Shown one piece after another: positions 35,469 through 46,383 of a DNA stretch of 64,000 nt; position 1 is the first letter of the stretch; each line of letters opens with the position of its first letter. Location: the NCBI RefSeq assembly GCF_006716425.1, contig NZ_VFOZ01000001.1, positions 5,394,001 through 5,458,000 on the forward strand, given 5' to 3'. The stretch is from Actinoallomurus bryophytorum. Its GTDB lineage: Bacteria; Actinomycetota; Actinomycetes; Streptosporangiales; Streptosporangiaceae. The translations under genes were made by a program, and so were the position numbers. Below the pieces are notes generated by a model, which searched no databases, was not told the origin of the DNA, and saw nothing but the letters and a program-made list of their open reading frames with translations.

Positions 35469-36018
35469 CCGGGAACAGCGCTCCGAGCCACCCCGGGGGG
35501 CCTGGTGACGCCGCCCCGCCCGAGAGGGCGGAGGCGTGAGGGCGTGATGGTCTGAGCGGGTGGTGTTCTAAGCGGGTGGTGTTCTGATGGGCCGCCTCGC
35601 GTGAGGGACCGCCTGTCTGTGGGGATGGTCTGAGCAGATGGTGATTGAAAGGCCCCCGCCAGAGAGGGCAGTGGTCCGAGGTGGTGGTGATCTGGGCGGG
35701 TGGTGGTCTTGCCAGTGCTGCCACGGCTCCGAGTGTTGGCCAGTGATACGCGCGGTACTGGAGTTCCCGGCGCTGGAGCCTTCCCGGCTTCCCGCCCGTC
35801 TGGAGCCTTCCCGCCCGTCTGGAGCCCTCCCGCCCGTCTGGAGCCCTCCCGCCCGGGGGGTGCCATCCCACTTTCATTGTCCAGCGGGATCAGCGGTGGG
35901 TGGAAGTAGAGCGGGGTTCTGTGGATAACGTCGTGTTGGCGCCGTCTAGGCGGCGCCACACGGCATCGGCATGGACGGCTCCGTCAGCGGGCCGGGCGAC
36001 GTGGGCCCGGCCTAGGGG
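35469..36018. other. Intergenic region between convergent genes, repeat-bearing
   Basis: No gene is supported in about 550 bases. GCGGGTGGTGTTCTAA is followed at once by a near copy (35556-35587), and GGTCTGAGCGGG-like words recur nearby. A 19-bp tandem repeat lies at 35791-35855. Confidence 0.5.
35791..35855. repeat. 19-bp tandem repeat, 3.4 copies
   Basis: The unit CCCGCCCGTCTGGAGCCTT occurs at 35791, 35810 and 35829 (T to C change in copies 2 and 3) followed by an 8-base partial copy. Confidence 0.9.
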
Positions 36019-36222
36019 TCAGCCGCAGCAGCCGCCGCCGCAGCAGCCGCCTCCGCTCTGGGGCGGGGCCGCCGCGCCGCCTGTCATGGCGACCGTGGAC
36101 AGCAGTTTCACCGTGTCGTCGTGACCGTCCGGGCAGGTGGCGGGGGAGGACGACTCGCTCATCGGGCGGCTGAGTTCGAACGTCGAACCGCACGCTCGGC
36201 AGCGGAAGTCATAACGTGGCAC
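36019..36222 (-). CDS. FmdB-family zinc ribbon protein with Cys-Gly tail
   Basis: This 67-aa protein has the FmdB regulatory-protein fold: MPRYDFRCRACGSTFELSRPM with the first CxxC pair, then CPDGHDDTVKLLS with Cys and His replacing the usual second CxxC. It ends in a GGGCCGGGCCG tail, which puts four more Cys in two pairs at the C-terminus and may bind metal. It lies 18 bases downstream of the HNH gene stop, on the same strand, so the two are probably co-transcribed. FmdB proteins have no agreed biochemical role. Confidence 0.87.
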   Translation of the reverse strand: MPRYDFRCRACGSTFELSRPMSESSSPATCPDGHDDTVKLLSTVAMTGGAAAPPQSGGGCCGGGCCG

Positions 36223-36240
36223 CTGCCCAGGATACGCCGA

Positions 36241-36750
36241 TCAGGCGGCGGGCTCGTTGACGTACGGCGCCCACTGGGGATCGCCGTCGTGGACCAGCCC
36301 GATCAGGCGCCAGTGCGCCCCCCGGGGTACGGCGGGTGTGACCGGTAGCTGCCAGCCCAGCTCCTCCAGGAGCTTGTCCGCCTTGCGGTGATTGCAGGGC
36401 ATACAGCAAGCGACGCAGTTCTCCCACAGATGCTTTCCGCCACGGCTGCGCGGGATCACGTGGTCGATCGTCTCCGCGCGGCGACCGCAGTAGACACAGC
36501 GGAAGTTGTCACGCCGCATCAGAGCCGCCCGGGTGAGCGGCACGCGTTGTCGGTACGGGATGCGTACGTAGCGCAGCAATCGGATCACCGACGGCAGCTC
36601 CACCACCGCGGTCGCCGAACGCAGGCAGGCGCCCGAGATGTCATGGTGGACGATCTCGGCCTTCTCCCGGAGGACCAGGCAGACGGCGCGCCGCAGCGGC
36701 AAAGTGGTGAGTGGCTCGTATGTCGCGTTGAGGAGCAGTACCTGTCTCAT
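36241..36750 (-). CDS. HNH endonuclease
   Basis: The 169-aa protein contains CVYCGRR, ETIDHVIPRSRGGKHLWENCV and CCMPCNHRKADK: the HNH beta-beta-alpha metal site with two CxxC zinc pairs. The N-terminal half (VLLLNATYEPLTTLPLRRAVCLVLREKAE) is the conserved region of the common actinobacterial HNH protein. The ATG has GGAGGG 7 bases upstream and overlaps the stop of a small upstream frame. Its biological target is unknown. Confidence 0.92.
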   Translation of the reverse strand: MRQVLLLNATYEPLTTLPLRRAVCLVLREKAEIVHHDISGACLRSATAVVELPSVIRLLRYVRIPYRQRVPLTRAALMRRDNFRCVYCGRRAETIDHVIPRSRGGKHLWENCVACCMPCNHRKADKLLEELGWQLPVTPAVPRGAHWRLIGLVHDGDPQWAPYVNEPAA

Positions 36751-36851
36751 CAGACGCCCTCCGGGACGCAGGCGCCGGTGGCCCCGTGGGGCACGCTCCA
36801 GCGCGCCTCGAGACGAGGCTTGACGATCTCCAGCACCAGCGCACCCGCCAC
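36750..36851 (-). CDS. Possible 33-aa protein coupled to the HNH gene
   Basis: A reverse-strand frame from GTG 36851 reads (V/M)AGALVLEIVKPRLEARW and ends ACVPEGV, with its TGA overlapping the HNH ATG by one base. GAGGAG lies six bases before the GTG. The coupling and ribosome binding site argue for translation, but the frame is too short for confidence and I recognise no family. Confidence 0.4.
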   Translation of the reverse strand: MAGALVLEIVKPRLEARWSVPHGATGACVPEGV

Positions 36852-36953
36852 GAGGACCTCCTCACGGGTGATACCCGAACTGAAATCAGTGTGGCCGCTG
36901 AGATGCGGATTTCGCTACCCCATTACCCGGCAAACGCTGTAAAGGGCTCTTCA

Positions 36954-37460
36954 TCACGGATCTGTCAGCGAGGAGTCCTGCCTGGGCATCTCCGCCGTGG
37001 CGTCGGTCCCGGAGGCGCCCCAGGCGTCCGAAGCGTCCACCGCGGACGGGTCGCCGATATCCGGCAGGATGCTCTGGTTCTCGCGCCACGTCACCTGGGC
37101 GTTGACGCGCAGATCGCCGCCCGGCCGGGCCACCTTGGTCTTGATCCAGCCGGCCTGCTTCTCTCCGGGCTTGATCGACCCGAACTGGCACACGACGTCG
37201 TTTCCCTGGCCCGCGCACGGCTGGGAGACCCCGACGATCTTCTGGTCGGGCGAGACCCGGTGGGTGGCGACGACCGTCTCGGCGCCCGCGGCGCCACTGT
37301 TGGTCAGCACCCAGTGCCAGGTGACTCCGGAGCTGTCCTTGGCGATCTGCGGGTGTACGTACACCATCCGCAGATCGGCCGCCGGCGGCGGGCCGGCCGC
37401 GTGGGCCGACGGCGCGACGGCCAGTACGGGAAACGCGAGTAGCGCGATGCTGCCTCTCAT
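36954..37460 (-). CDS. Secreted protein of unknown function
   Basis: The 168-aa precursor has a signal peptide (MRGSIALLAFPVLAVAPSAHA) and a mature part with beta-rich content: MVYVHPQIAKDSSGVTWHWVLTN, ETVVATHRVSPDQKIVG, CAGQGNDVVCQFGSIKPGEKQ. Two Cys (SQPCAGQG and DVVCQF) could form a disulphide. The pattern of a strand, a GxxWxW-like block and a low-conservation tail resembles DUF11-type extracellular domains. ATG 37460 has GGGGGG seven bases upstream. The stretch before the HNH gene on the same strand is non-coding. Confidence 0.75.
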   Translation of the reverse strand: MRGSIALLAFPVLAVAPSAHAAGPPPAADLRMVYVHPQIAKDSSGVTWHWVLTNSGAAGAETVVATHRVSPDQKIVGVSQPCAGQGNDVVCQFGSIKPGEKQAGWIKTKVARPGGDLRVNAQVTWRENQSILPDIGDPSAVDASDAWGASGTDATAEMPRQDSSLTDP

Positions 37461-38047
37461 GTCCAACCCCCCGATCGACATGCAACAAGGTCCGCCGGCC
37501 CAGATTACGGTCCGTGACGCCGCGCCGCCGTCGATGTTCGTCATCATTCGGCCATGAGCCGGCAAGGTCCGGCCCAGACGGACCAGCGCTCCTCTCGGCA
37601 CCGGATCGGTCGGCGACCCCTGCCATGCCGTCGGGCCCGCACAGCGGGATCATCGAGCCCAGAGCGGGCACGCCGCTCCATCCCCGTCCGGCGTACGGTT
37701 CGGTGCCCAACGCACGGGCCCCACGCACGGGCCCCACGTACCGGCCCCACGTACGGGCCGCAGGTCGAAGCGGATCCGCCCTTGGCCGACTTCCCCGGAA
37801 CCCGCAGGAAGACCCGCCGGGCGACCGGGGCGACGACCGTCCCCGGCTCCTCACGGAGTGGCCGGCCGGTCAACCCGCACTCCAGAAGCGGGCCGGCACC
37901 GACCACGCGGGCACGGAAGCGCCGGTGGCAGAACCCATGAATCCATCTGACCACTCCCATGCCAACCGGTTTCATCGTCGATACGCCCGGCCACCGACAT
38001 TTGCTGTTAAACCGGCATGGCCGGTCCTGATCGGCGCCATGACCTCG
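37461..38047. other. Divergent intergenic region with a 13-bp repeat
   Basis: No gene is supported in about 590 bases. Four tandem copies of CGCACGGGCCCCA (two of them varied) occupy 37711-37762. Confidence 0.5.
37711..37762. repeat. 13-bp tandem repeat, four copies
   Basis: CGCACGGGCCCCA is exact at 37711 and 37724, with variants at 37737 and 37750. Confidence 0.85.
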
Positions 38048-38059
38048 TAGAGTGCGCAC
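38048..38059 (+). promoter_or_regulatory. -10 box of a probably leaderless prolyl oligopeptidase mRNA
   Basis: TAGAGT (38048-38053) fits TANNNT, and the ATG follows after six bases; there is no ribosome binding site. Confidence 0.45.
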
Positions 38060-40165
<2,106 letters not shown>

Positions 40166-40173
40166 TAGCGTCC

Positions 40174-40941
40174 ATGATCGCTCTGGACCGTGTCCTGAAG
40201 CTGCTGGAGTCCGCCCCGGCCGAGCCCGACGTCGGCCGGGGCCACCTCGACCTCCTGGGCGAGGCGGCGGAGTCACACGACACGGTCGCGCAGCGGCTCA
40301 TGCGCTCAGGCGCACTACCGCGGATCTACGAGCACGTGTGGCGGCCGGTGGTCTTCGGCCTGTCCAAGGGCGGCCCGCTCGGGCCGAGCACCGCCGAGGA
40401 GTACGCCCTGGCGCGCTACTGGCTGGGCCTGGCCGACACGCCGGACGCGACCGTCCTGGACGTGGCCTGCGGCCCCGGCAACGTGACGAGGGCACTGGCC
40501 TCGGGCATGACGGCGGACGGCCTCGTGGTCGGCGCCGACGCGTCGGCGACCATGCTGGAGCGTGCCGTCGCGGACACGCACGTACGTGCCGGTGGGGCCG
40601 ACATCGCCTACGTACGCTGCGACGCGGTCGACCTGCCGTTCCGCGCGAACACCTTCGACGCGGTGTGCTGCTACGGCGCCCTCTACCTCTTCGAGGACCC
40701 GTGGGCCGCGGTCGCGAGCATGGCACGGGTGCTGCGGCCGGGCGGCCACCTCGTCGTGCTCGCCACCCGCCGCCCACGGCTGCCGCTCGTCGGCCGGGGC
40801 ATGGGCGCCCTGAGCCGGCTCACCGGCATCCGGATGTTCGGCCAGACGGAGATCGCCGAGGCCCTCTCGAACGCCGGCTTCTCCGCGATCCGGCGCCGCT
40901 CCTACGGCCTCATGCAGTTCACCGGCGCCACCCTCGGCTAG
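40174..40941 (+). CDS. SAM-dependent class I methyltransferase
   Basis: The 255-aa protein has motif I VLDVACGPGNVTRAL near residue 95, the acidic motif II GADASATML, and a late VLRPGGHLVVLA; together these are Methyltransf_11 type. The substrate is unknown. GGAAGG is 15 bases before the ATG, a long spacing, so translation may depend on the upstream peptidase gene. Confidence 0.88.
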   Translation: MIALDRVLKLLESAPAEPDVGRGHLDLLGEAAESHDTVAQRLMRSGALPRIYEHVWRPVVFGLSKGGPLGPSTAEEYALARYWLGLADTPDATVLDVACGPGNVTRALASGMTADGLVVGADASATMLERAVADTHVRAGGADIAYVRCDAVDLPFRANTFDAVCCYGALYLFEDPWAAVASMARVLRPGGHLVVLATRRPRLPLVGRGMGALSRLTGIRMFGQTEIAEALSNAGFSAIRRRSYGLMQFTGATLG

Positions 40942-41045
40942 AGATCCGGGATGCGTCAAAGCCCGGCCCGCTCGTCCTCGCCTTCCGGCCGGTCGATGAG
41001 CATGGCCGCGCTGGTGGAGCGCCCGGCGTCCTGGGCGTACGCCGT

Positions 41046-41477
41046 CTACCGCGCGTCGGAGAACGTCTGGTGGACGCGGCCCTGCCGGTCGGTCCACACG
41101 TCCAGGTCGGCGGCCGACGTGTCGACCCTGGTGTACGACTGGCCGTCCGGGCTGGAGGTGATGACGTTCGAGCTTCTGGACAGCTGGTCGAGGGCGTACG
41201 TGGCCACGTGCGCCCCGCGCCGGTGCGGCAGGCGGCGTGGGGCCTCCCGCTGGATGGTGGGAACGCCGAACGTGACATGCATACGGGTCAGCTCGTGCCC
41301 CAGGGCCGCGTGCAGCCGCCGCGCGAGCCGGATCTTCTGCGGGTGCATCCGTGCGCCGGCGTGGTACGCGCCGGGCACGCGGACCTGGCCGAGGGGCGGA
41401 ACGGAGGCGTGCGCGACTCCGGCGCTCCCCAGCGAAGCCCCGAAGCCGAGCACGAGGATGAACGATCCACGCTTCAT
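41046..41477 (-). CDS. Secreted protein of unknown function
   Basis: The 143-aa precursor begins MKRGSFILVLGFGASLGSAGVAHA (signal peptide). The mature part (SVPPLGQVRVPGAYHAGARM, then HGALGHELTRMHVTFGV-like text and LDQLSRSSNVITSSPDGQSY) has no family I recognise. GGGGGATA lies just upstream of the ATG. It is convergent with the methyltransferase. Confidence 0.65.
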   Translation of the reverse strand: MKRGSFILVLGFGASLGSAGVAHASVPPLGQVRVPGAYHAGARMHPQKIRLARRLHAALGHELTRMHVTFGVPTIQREAPRRLPHRRGAHVATYALDQLSRSSNVITSSPDGQSYTRVDTSAADLDVWTDRQGRVHQTFSDAR

Positions 41478-41694
41478 GCGGTATCCCCCAAAAGATCAAC
41501 CCTGGTCGTACGGTCCGTGACCTAGCCAACCAAGCGATCGGCGCCTTCGCAGAGGCGGAGATGGTCGGGCGGGTCTAGGAGAAACCGCTCAGGAAGGGGG
41601 TGTCCGAGAGCTGACGCGTTCCACGAACGGAGGTCACCGCCCGCCGACCAGGACAGGGGGCGCCGTAAGCGCCATCCTCACCTGGCCGCCGGAC

Positions 41695-42189
41695 TCACAG
41701 GCCGAGGACCACCGGTGTCGCGGGCGCCCCGTCGGCGATCAGCGCCGCCAGCGGTGTGGCGAGGTCGCGGGGTGAGAACAGATCGGAGCCCCGGTAACCG
41801 GCGATGTCCGGCAGGCGCCACCAGCGGAACCCGACGATGTACTCGGCCGCGAGCTCGTCGTCGGACATCGCGCCACGCGGACGGAACGCCGCGGTGCGGA
41901 CGAGGAAGTAGTCGTGGACCACGCCGTCGTGACCGGCCGCGTGCTCCGCCCCGGCGACCTCCTGATGCCAAACGTGTGGCGGCTCGGTGTCGACCGCCAG
42001 CCCTACTTCCTCGAGCAGCTCGCGGCGCAGCGCGGCGAACGGCGTCTCCCCGCGTTCAACGCCTCCGCCCGGGGTCACCCACACGACCGTGCCGATCGGC
42101 TCGGGAACCGCGAGGCGGCAGAGCAGCACGCGGTCGTCCTCGTCGAGGACGACCGCGCGGACCGAGTGACGCAGGTTCAACGCGGACAC
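41695..42189 (-). CDS. NUDIX hydrolase
   Basis: The 164-aa protein has a full Nudix box GX5EX7REUXEEXGU (GGGVERGETPFAALRRELLEEVGL spans it), with the strands AVVLDEDDRVLLCRL before and YFLVRTAAF after. It should hydrolyse a nucleoside diphosphate linked to another moiety. The IS481 element sits 29 bases upstream of its ATG, so its own promoter is probably displaced or replaced. Confidence 0.92.
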   Translation of the reverse strand: MSALNLRHSVRAVVLDEDDRVLLCRLAVPEPIGTVVWVTPGGGVERGETPFAALRRELLEEVGLAVDTEPPHVWHQEVAGAEHAAGHDGVVHDYFLVRTAAFRPRGAMSDDELAAEYIVGFRWWRLPDIAGYRGSDLFSPRDLATPLAALIADGAPATPVVLGL

Positions 42190-42212
42190 CCGCGCAAGCT
42201 ACCGCGACACGG

Positions 42213-43341
42213 CCTAGATGTACTGCCCAGGCAGGTTGGTTGAGGTTGTGTGACGACACGGTCTGAATGTCCGTGACGGGTGAAGGCCTCCGGTTGTGGA
42301 GTGGAGCTGTCTAGGAACCGCTCCGCCAACAGGAGGCCTTCGTGTCCCACGCTAACGCTGCCCTGACCCCTCGCGGGCGTCTTCGCCTCGCGCGTCTGGT
42401 CGTTGATGAGGGCTGGCCGATCGCTCGGGTGGCGGAGCGTTATGAGGTGTCCTGGCCGACCGCCAAACGTTGGGCGCAGCGTTACCGCCGCGATGGCGTG
42501 GCTGGGATGGTCGATCGGTCATCGCGGCCACGCCATAGCCCGTCCAAGACGCCACAGCCGATGGTGCGCAAGATCGTGCATGTGCGGTTGAAGCAGCGGC
42601 TGGGGCCGGCGCAGATCGCCGGGCGGCTGGGCGTGCCGGCCTCGACCGTCCACGCCGTCCTGACCCGGTGCCGTCTCAACCGCTTGACCTACATCGATCG
42701 CGCTACCGGGGAGCCGATCCGGCGGTATGAGCACGACCGGCCGGGCGCGATGCTGCACGTGGATGTGAAGAAGTTCGGGAACATCCCCGATGGCGGCGGC
42801 TGGCGCTATGTGGGCAGAGTCCAAGGCGAACGCAACCGCGAAGCCACCGCTGATCGCACCGGCAACCGCAACACCCGTTATGAGCCCCGCCTGGGCACCG
42901 CGTTCGTGCACACCGTCATCGATGACCACTCACGCATCGCCTACGCCGAAATCCGCAATGATGAGAAGGCCACTACCGCGATCCAGGTGCTCCCCAACGC
43001 CGTGGCCTGGTTCGCCAGCCGTGGCGTGGTGATCGAACGAGTGCTCAGCGACAACGGCTCGGCCTACAAATCCCACGCCTGGCGTGATGCGTGCGCTGAC
43101 CTCGGTATCCAGGCGAAAAAGACCCGACCCTACCGGCCACAGTCCAACGGAAAAGTCGAACGCTTCCACCGCACCCTGGCCGACGGCTGGGCACTCGGCC
43201 GCTTCTACACCTCCGAACAAGCCCGACGCAAAGCCCTCCCGGCCTGGCTCCACTTCTACAATCACCACCGACCCCACACCGCCACCAACGGCAAACCACC
43301 CATCACCCGCTTGACCAACCTCCCTGGGCAGTACACCTAGA
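42213..43341. mobile_element. Complete IS481-family insertion sequence with 6-bp target duplication
   Basis: The element spans 42219-43335 (1117 bp). Its ends are inverted repeats: TGTACTGCCCAGGCAGGTTG at 42219 and the complement of 43314-43335 (TGTACTGCCCAGGGAGGTTG), with one difference in the first 20 bases. Both sides are flanked by CCTAGA (42213-42218, 43336-43341), a 6-bp target duplication matching the NCTAGN target described for IS481 of Bordetella. Intact repeats and duplication indicate a recent insertion. Confidence 0.95.
42342..43340 (+). CDS. IS481-family DDE transposase
   Basis: The 332-aa protein has an N-terminal helix-turn-helix (LRLARLVVDEGWPIARVAERYEVSW), and a DDE catalytic core: HVDVKKFG, DDHSRIAYAE, LSDNGSAYKS and the Glu in KVERFHRTL. 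No frameshift or stop is present, so it is probably active. The last codon and the stop (ACC TAG) lie across the end of the element: TAG comes from the CCTAGA target copy, so the stop codon depends on the target site. Confidence 0.95.
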   Translation: MSHANAALTPRGRLRLARLVVDEGWPIARVAERYEVSWPTAKRWAQRYRRDGVAGMVDRSSRPRHSPSKTPQPMVRKIVHVRLKQRLGPAQIAGRLGVPASTVHAVLTRCRLNRLTYIDRATGEPIRRYEHDRPGAMLHVDVKKFGNIPDGGGWRYVGRVQGERNREATADRTGNRNTRYEPRLGTAFVHTVIDDHSRIAYAEIRNDEKATTAIQVLPNAVAWFASRGVVIERVLSDNGSAYKSHAWRDACADLGIQAKKTRPYRPQSNGKVERFHRTLADGWALGRFYTSEQARRKALPAWLHFYNHHRPHTATNGKPPITRLTNLPGQYT

Positions 43342-43367
43342 TCGTTGATGGGTTATGTGTGGGCTGG

Positions 43368-43540
43368 TCAGTGGTCGTAGGCGGTCAGAGATCGTTTGAT
43401 GGGTGCGTCGATCAGCCAGTTGTGCCAGATCGCGGTGTTGAGGGCGAGGATGCGCTGGCTGGTGCGGGCCCATAGCCCTTCGGTGGTGCGGGCGTTGTGA
43501 CGTTCGATGCCGAGTTGGTTCTTCAGCGCACGGCAGGCGT
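43368..43540 (-). pseudogene. IS982-family transposase remnant, C-terminal end
   Basis: The reverse frame reads CRALKNQLGIERHNARTTEG, then QRILALNTAIWHNWLIDAP and ends KRSLTAYDH, the typical C-terminus of IS982 transposases. Upstream the frame continues to about 43610 without the family sequence, so the catalytic part is missing. It lies 26 bases from the IS481 target copy. Confidence 0.8.
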
Positions 43541-43796
43541 GGGAACAGGTGACCGATTCGGCGGGTGCCAGCCGCAGCCGGCGGCGTTCGTCAACACGAC
43601 GCAGCAACACCTGCGCGATCGCGACGCAGATCAGCTCTCAGCAACCGGGGCCGGCCCGGCCCCCGCATCCGCGTCGGCAGGACATGATCATCCAGATGGA
43701 CATAGAGCGGCCAGAAGGGCGTCCAGGTCTGTCTTCACACACTGATCTTGGGCGCCCTTCCTCATGCCCGCGATCGCTTCAGCGATATCCCGTCAA
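43541..43796. other. Remainder of the mobile-element scar before ilvD
   Basis: No supported gene. Likely decayed insertion-sequence and intergenic DNA up to the ilvD stop. Confidence 0.4.
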
Positions 43797-45644
43797 CTAG
43801 TGGCCGCCCAGCTGGGAGATGTCACGTGCGGCGCCCGTGGAGGCCGACGTGGCCATCGCGGCGTACGCCTGGAGTGCCACGCTGACCGGGCGACGGCGGT
43901 CGCGCGGGCGGTAGGAGCCCAGGTCCTTCAGGAGGCGTTCGCGGCGGTCGCGCAGGACGTCCGACGGCACGTCGAGGCGCAGCTCGCGGCCCGGGATGTC
44001 GATGACGACGCGGTCGCCGTCCTCGACCAGGGCGATGTCGCCGCCGCTCGCGGCCTCCGGGGAGGCGTGGCCGATCGACAGTCCGCTGGTGCCGCCGGAG
44101 AACCGGCCGTCCGTGACCAGCGCGCACGCCTTGCCGAGCCCGCGGCCCTTGAGGAAGGAGGTCGGGTAGAGCATCTCCTGCATGCCCGGACCGCCCTTGG
44201 GGCCCTCGTAGCGGATGACGACGACGTCACCCGGCTTGACCTTGTCGCCGAGAATGCCCTCGACGGCGTCCTCCTGGCTCTCGAAGACCACCGCGGGGCC
44301 CTCGAACCTCCACAGCTCCTCCTCGACGCCGGCCGTCTTGACGACCGCGCCCTCGACGGCCAGGTTGCCGTAGAGCACCGCCAGGCCGCCGTCCTTGGTG
44401 TAGGCGTGCTCGGCGTCCCGGATGCAGCCCTCCGAGGCGTCGAGGTCGAGGGAGTCCCACCGGGTGTTCTGGCTGTACGGCTTGACGGTGCGGATCCCGC
44501 CGGGCGCGGCGTGGAACAGCTCCACCGCCTCCGGCGACGGGTCGGCGGCCCGGACGTCCCAGGAGTCCAGGAACGCGCCGAGCGAGTCGCCGTGGATCGT
44601 GTGCACCGTGCGGTTGAGCAGCCCGGCACGGTCCAGCTCACCGAGGATCGCGGGGATGCCGCCGGCCCGGTGGACGTCCTCGACGTGGTACTTCGCGGTG
44701 GCCGGCGCGACCTTGCAGACGCACGGCACCCGGCGCGACAGCTCGTCGATCTCCTTGAGGCCGAAGTCGACGCCCGCCTCGACCGCCGCGGCCAGCAGGT
44801 GCAGGATCGTGTTGGTCGAGCCGCCCATCGCGACATCGAGCGCCATGGCGTTCTCGAATGCGTCGCGGGTGGCGATGTTCAGCGGCAGCACCGTGTCGTC
44901 ATCGTCGGCGTAGTGCCGATTGGTGATCTCCACGATCCGCCGGCCGGCGTCCTCGAACAGCGTCTTGCGTGCCGCGTGCGTGGCGAGGATCGTGCCGTTG
45001 CCGGGCAAGGAGAGCCCGATGGCCTCGGTCAGGCAGTTCATCGAGTTGGCGGTGAACATGCCGGAGCACGACCCGCAGGTCGGGCAGGCGTTCTCCTCCA
45101 TCTGCGCGAGCGTTTCATCGGAGACCGACTCGTCCGCGGCGGCGATCATTGGGTCGATCAGGTCGAGCTTGGTGGTGCCGTCGACCGGCTTGCCGGCCTC
45201 CATCGGCCCACCGGAGACGAACACGGTGGGGATGTTGAGCCGCATGGCCGCGATCAGCATGCCCGGCGTGATCTTGTCGCAGTTGGAGATGCAGATCATG
45301 GCGTCCGCGCAGTGCGCGTTGACCATGTACTCCACCGAGTCGGCGATCAGCTCGCGGGACGGCAGCGAGTAGAGCATGCCGCCGTGCCCCATCGCGATGC
45401 CGTCGTCGACCGCGATCGTGTTGAACTCCCGCGGGATCCCGCCCGCCTCCTTGACGGCGGCGGCGACGACCTGGCCGACCTCGCGCAGGTGCACATGACC
45501 GGGGACGAACTCGGTGAAGCTGTTGGCCACGGCGATGATGGGCTTGCCGAAGTCCTCTCGCGCGACACCGGTGGCCCGCAGAAGCGCCCGCGCTCCCGCC
45601 ATGTTCCTACCGTGCGTTACCGTTCGTGACCTCAGCGGCGGCAT
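43797..45644 (-). CDS. ilvD: Dihydroxy-acid dehydratase
   Basis: IlvD converts 2,3-dihydroxy-isovalerate and -methylvalerate to the keto acids of Val, Leu and Ile synthesis, using an Fe-S cluster and Mg2+. The 615-aa length is standard. It shows [32 protein letters not shown] (cluster Cys), [18 protein letters not shown] (further cluster Cys) and [19 protein letters not shown] 45644 has GGAG 5 bases upstream; the frame extends a further 21 codons to 45707 without a ribosome binding site. It stands alone, away from ilvBNC. Confidence 0.95.
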   Translation of the reverse strand: MPPLRSRTVTHGRNMAGARALLRATGVAREDFGKPIIAVANSFTEFVPGHVHLREVGQVVAAAVKEAGGIPREFNTIAVDDGIAMGHGGMLYSLPSRELIADSVEYMVNAHCADAMICISNCDKITPGMLIAAMRLNIPTVFVSGGPMEAGKPVDGTTKLDLIDPMIAAADESVSDETLAQMEENACPTCGSCSGMFTANSMNCLTEAIGLSLPGNGTILATHAARKTLFEDAGRRIVEITNRHYADDDDTVLPLNIATRDAFENAMALDVAMGGSTNTILHLLAAAVEAGVDFGLKEIDELSRRVPCVCKVAPATAKYHVEDVHRAGGIPAILGELDRAGLLNRTVHTIHGDSLGAFLDSWDVRAADPSPEAVELFHAAPGGIRTVKPYSQNTRWDSLDLDASEGCIRDAEHAYTKDGGLAVLYGNLAVEGAVVKTAGVEEELWRFEGPAVVFESQEDAVEGILGDKVKPGDVVVIRYEGPKGGPGMQEMLYPTSFLKGRGLGKACALVTDGRFSGGTSGLSIGHASPEAASGGDIALVEDGDRVVIDIPGRELRLDVPSDVLRDRRERLLKDLGSYRPRDRRRPVSVALQAYAAMATSASTGAARDISQLGGH

Positions 45645-45743
45645 GACCTCTCCATCCCTTGTGCTCAGACTTCGATCGTACGGGGTAGGAGCACAGGGCT
45701 GAGACACACCGTCTTACATCGCGGGCATAACCCAGGGGACGTC

Positions 45744-46337
45744 ATGACACTGGACCATCTCGTCTACGCGACGCCGGACCTGGAGGAGAGCGTCCGGCTG
45801 GTCGCCAAGCTCACCGGCGTACGGCCGGTCGAGGGTGGGCCACATCCCGGCCTCGGCACCCGCAACCACCTTCTCGGCCTCGGCGAGCTTCGCTACCTGG
45901 AGATCATCGGACCCGACTCCGGCCAGCCCGAGCCCGAGCGGCCGCGCCCGTTCGGCATCGACGAGCTGACCGAGCCGCGCCTGGCCGCCTGGGCGGTCCG
46001 CGCCGCCGACATCGAGGCACGCGTCGCACGGTCCCGCACGCTGGGCTATGACCCGGGCCCGATCGAGCCGCTGTCCCGCCGTACGCCGGACGGCGAGGTG
46101 CTCCGCTGGCGGCTGACCTTCCCGTACGAGCCCGTGGTGCCGTTCCTCATCGACTGGGGGCGGACGCCGCATCCGGCCCGCCGTCTCCCGGTCGTGCCGC
46201 TGACCGCCTTCAGCGGCACCCATCCGGACCCGGCGGGCGTACGCGACCGCCTGGCCGCGCTCGGCGTCGAGCTGGACGTACGTGAGGGGGAGCAGGGGCT
46301 GGTCGCCGTCCTCGGCGGCACCACCACGCTGACATGA
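45744..46337 (+). CDS. VOC-superfamily protein (glyoxalase_3-like)
   Basis: The 197-aa protein opens MTLDHLVYATPDLEESV, a vicinal-oxygen-chelate start with a metal-ligand His, and shows LGTRNHLLGLGELRYLEIIG with a second His and the EIIG Glu. PEPVVPFLIDWG-like text follows. It resembles the Glyoxalase_3 type proteins of unknown substrate. AGGGGAC precedes the ATG. It is divergent from ilvD. Confidence 0.85.
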   Translation: MTLDHLVYATPDLEESVRLVAKLTGVRPVEGGPHPGLGTRNHLLGLGELRYLEIIGPDSGQPEPERPRPFGIDELTEPRLAAWAVRAADIEARVARSRTLGYDPGPIEPLSRRTPDGEVLRWRLTFPYEPVVPFLIDWGRTPHPARRLPVVPLTAFSGTHPDPAGVRDRLAALGVELDVREGEQGLVAVLGGTTTLT

Positions 46338-46339
46338 AG

Positions 46340-46366
46340 AAGCACCCCGCGCCTGGCGGAGTGCTT
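46340..46366. terminator. Bidirectional terminator
   Basis: An 11-bp stem with one mismatch (46340-46350 with 46356-46366) around a 5-base loop lies between the convergent VOC and NERD genes, with AAGC/GCTT ends giving short T-runs both ways. Confidence 0.8.
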
Positions 46367-46383
46367 TCCTCATGCGGTCCTGG

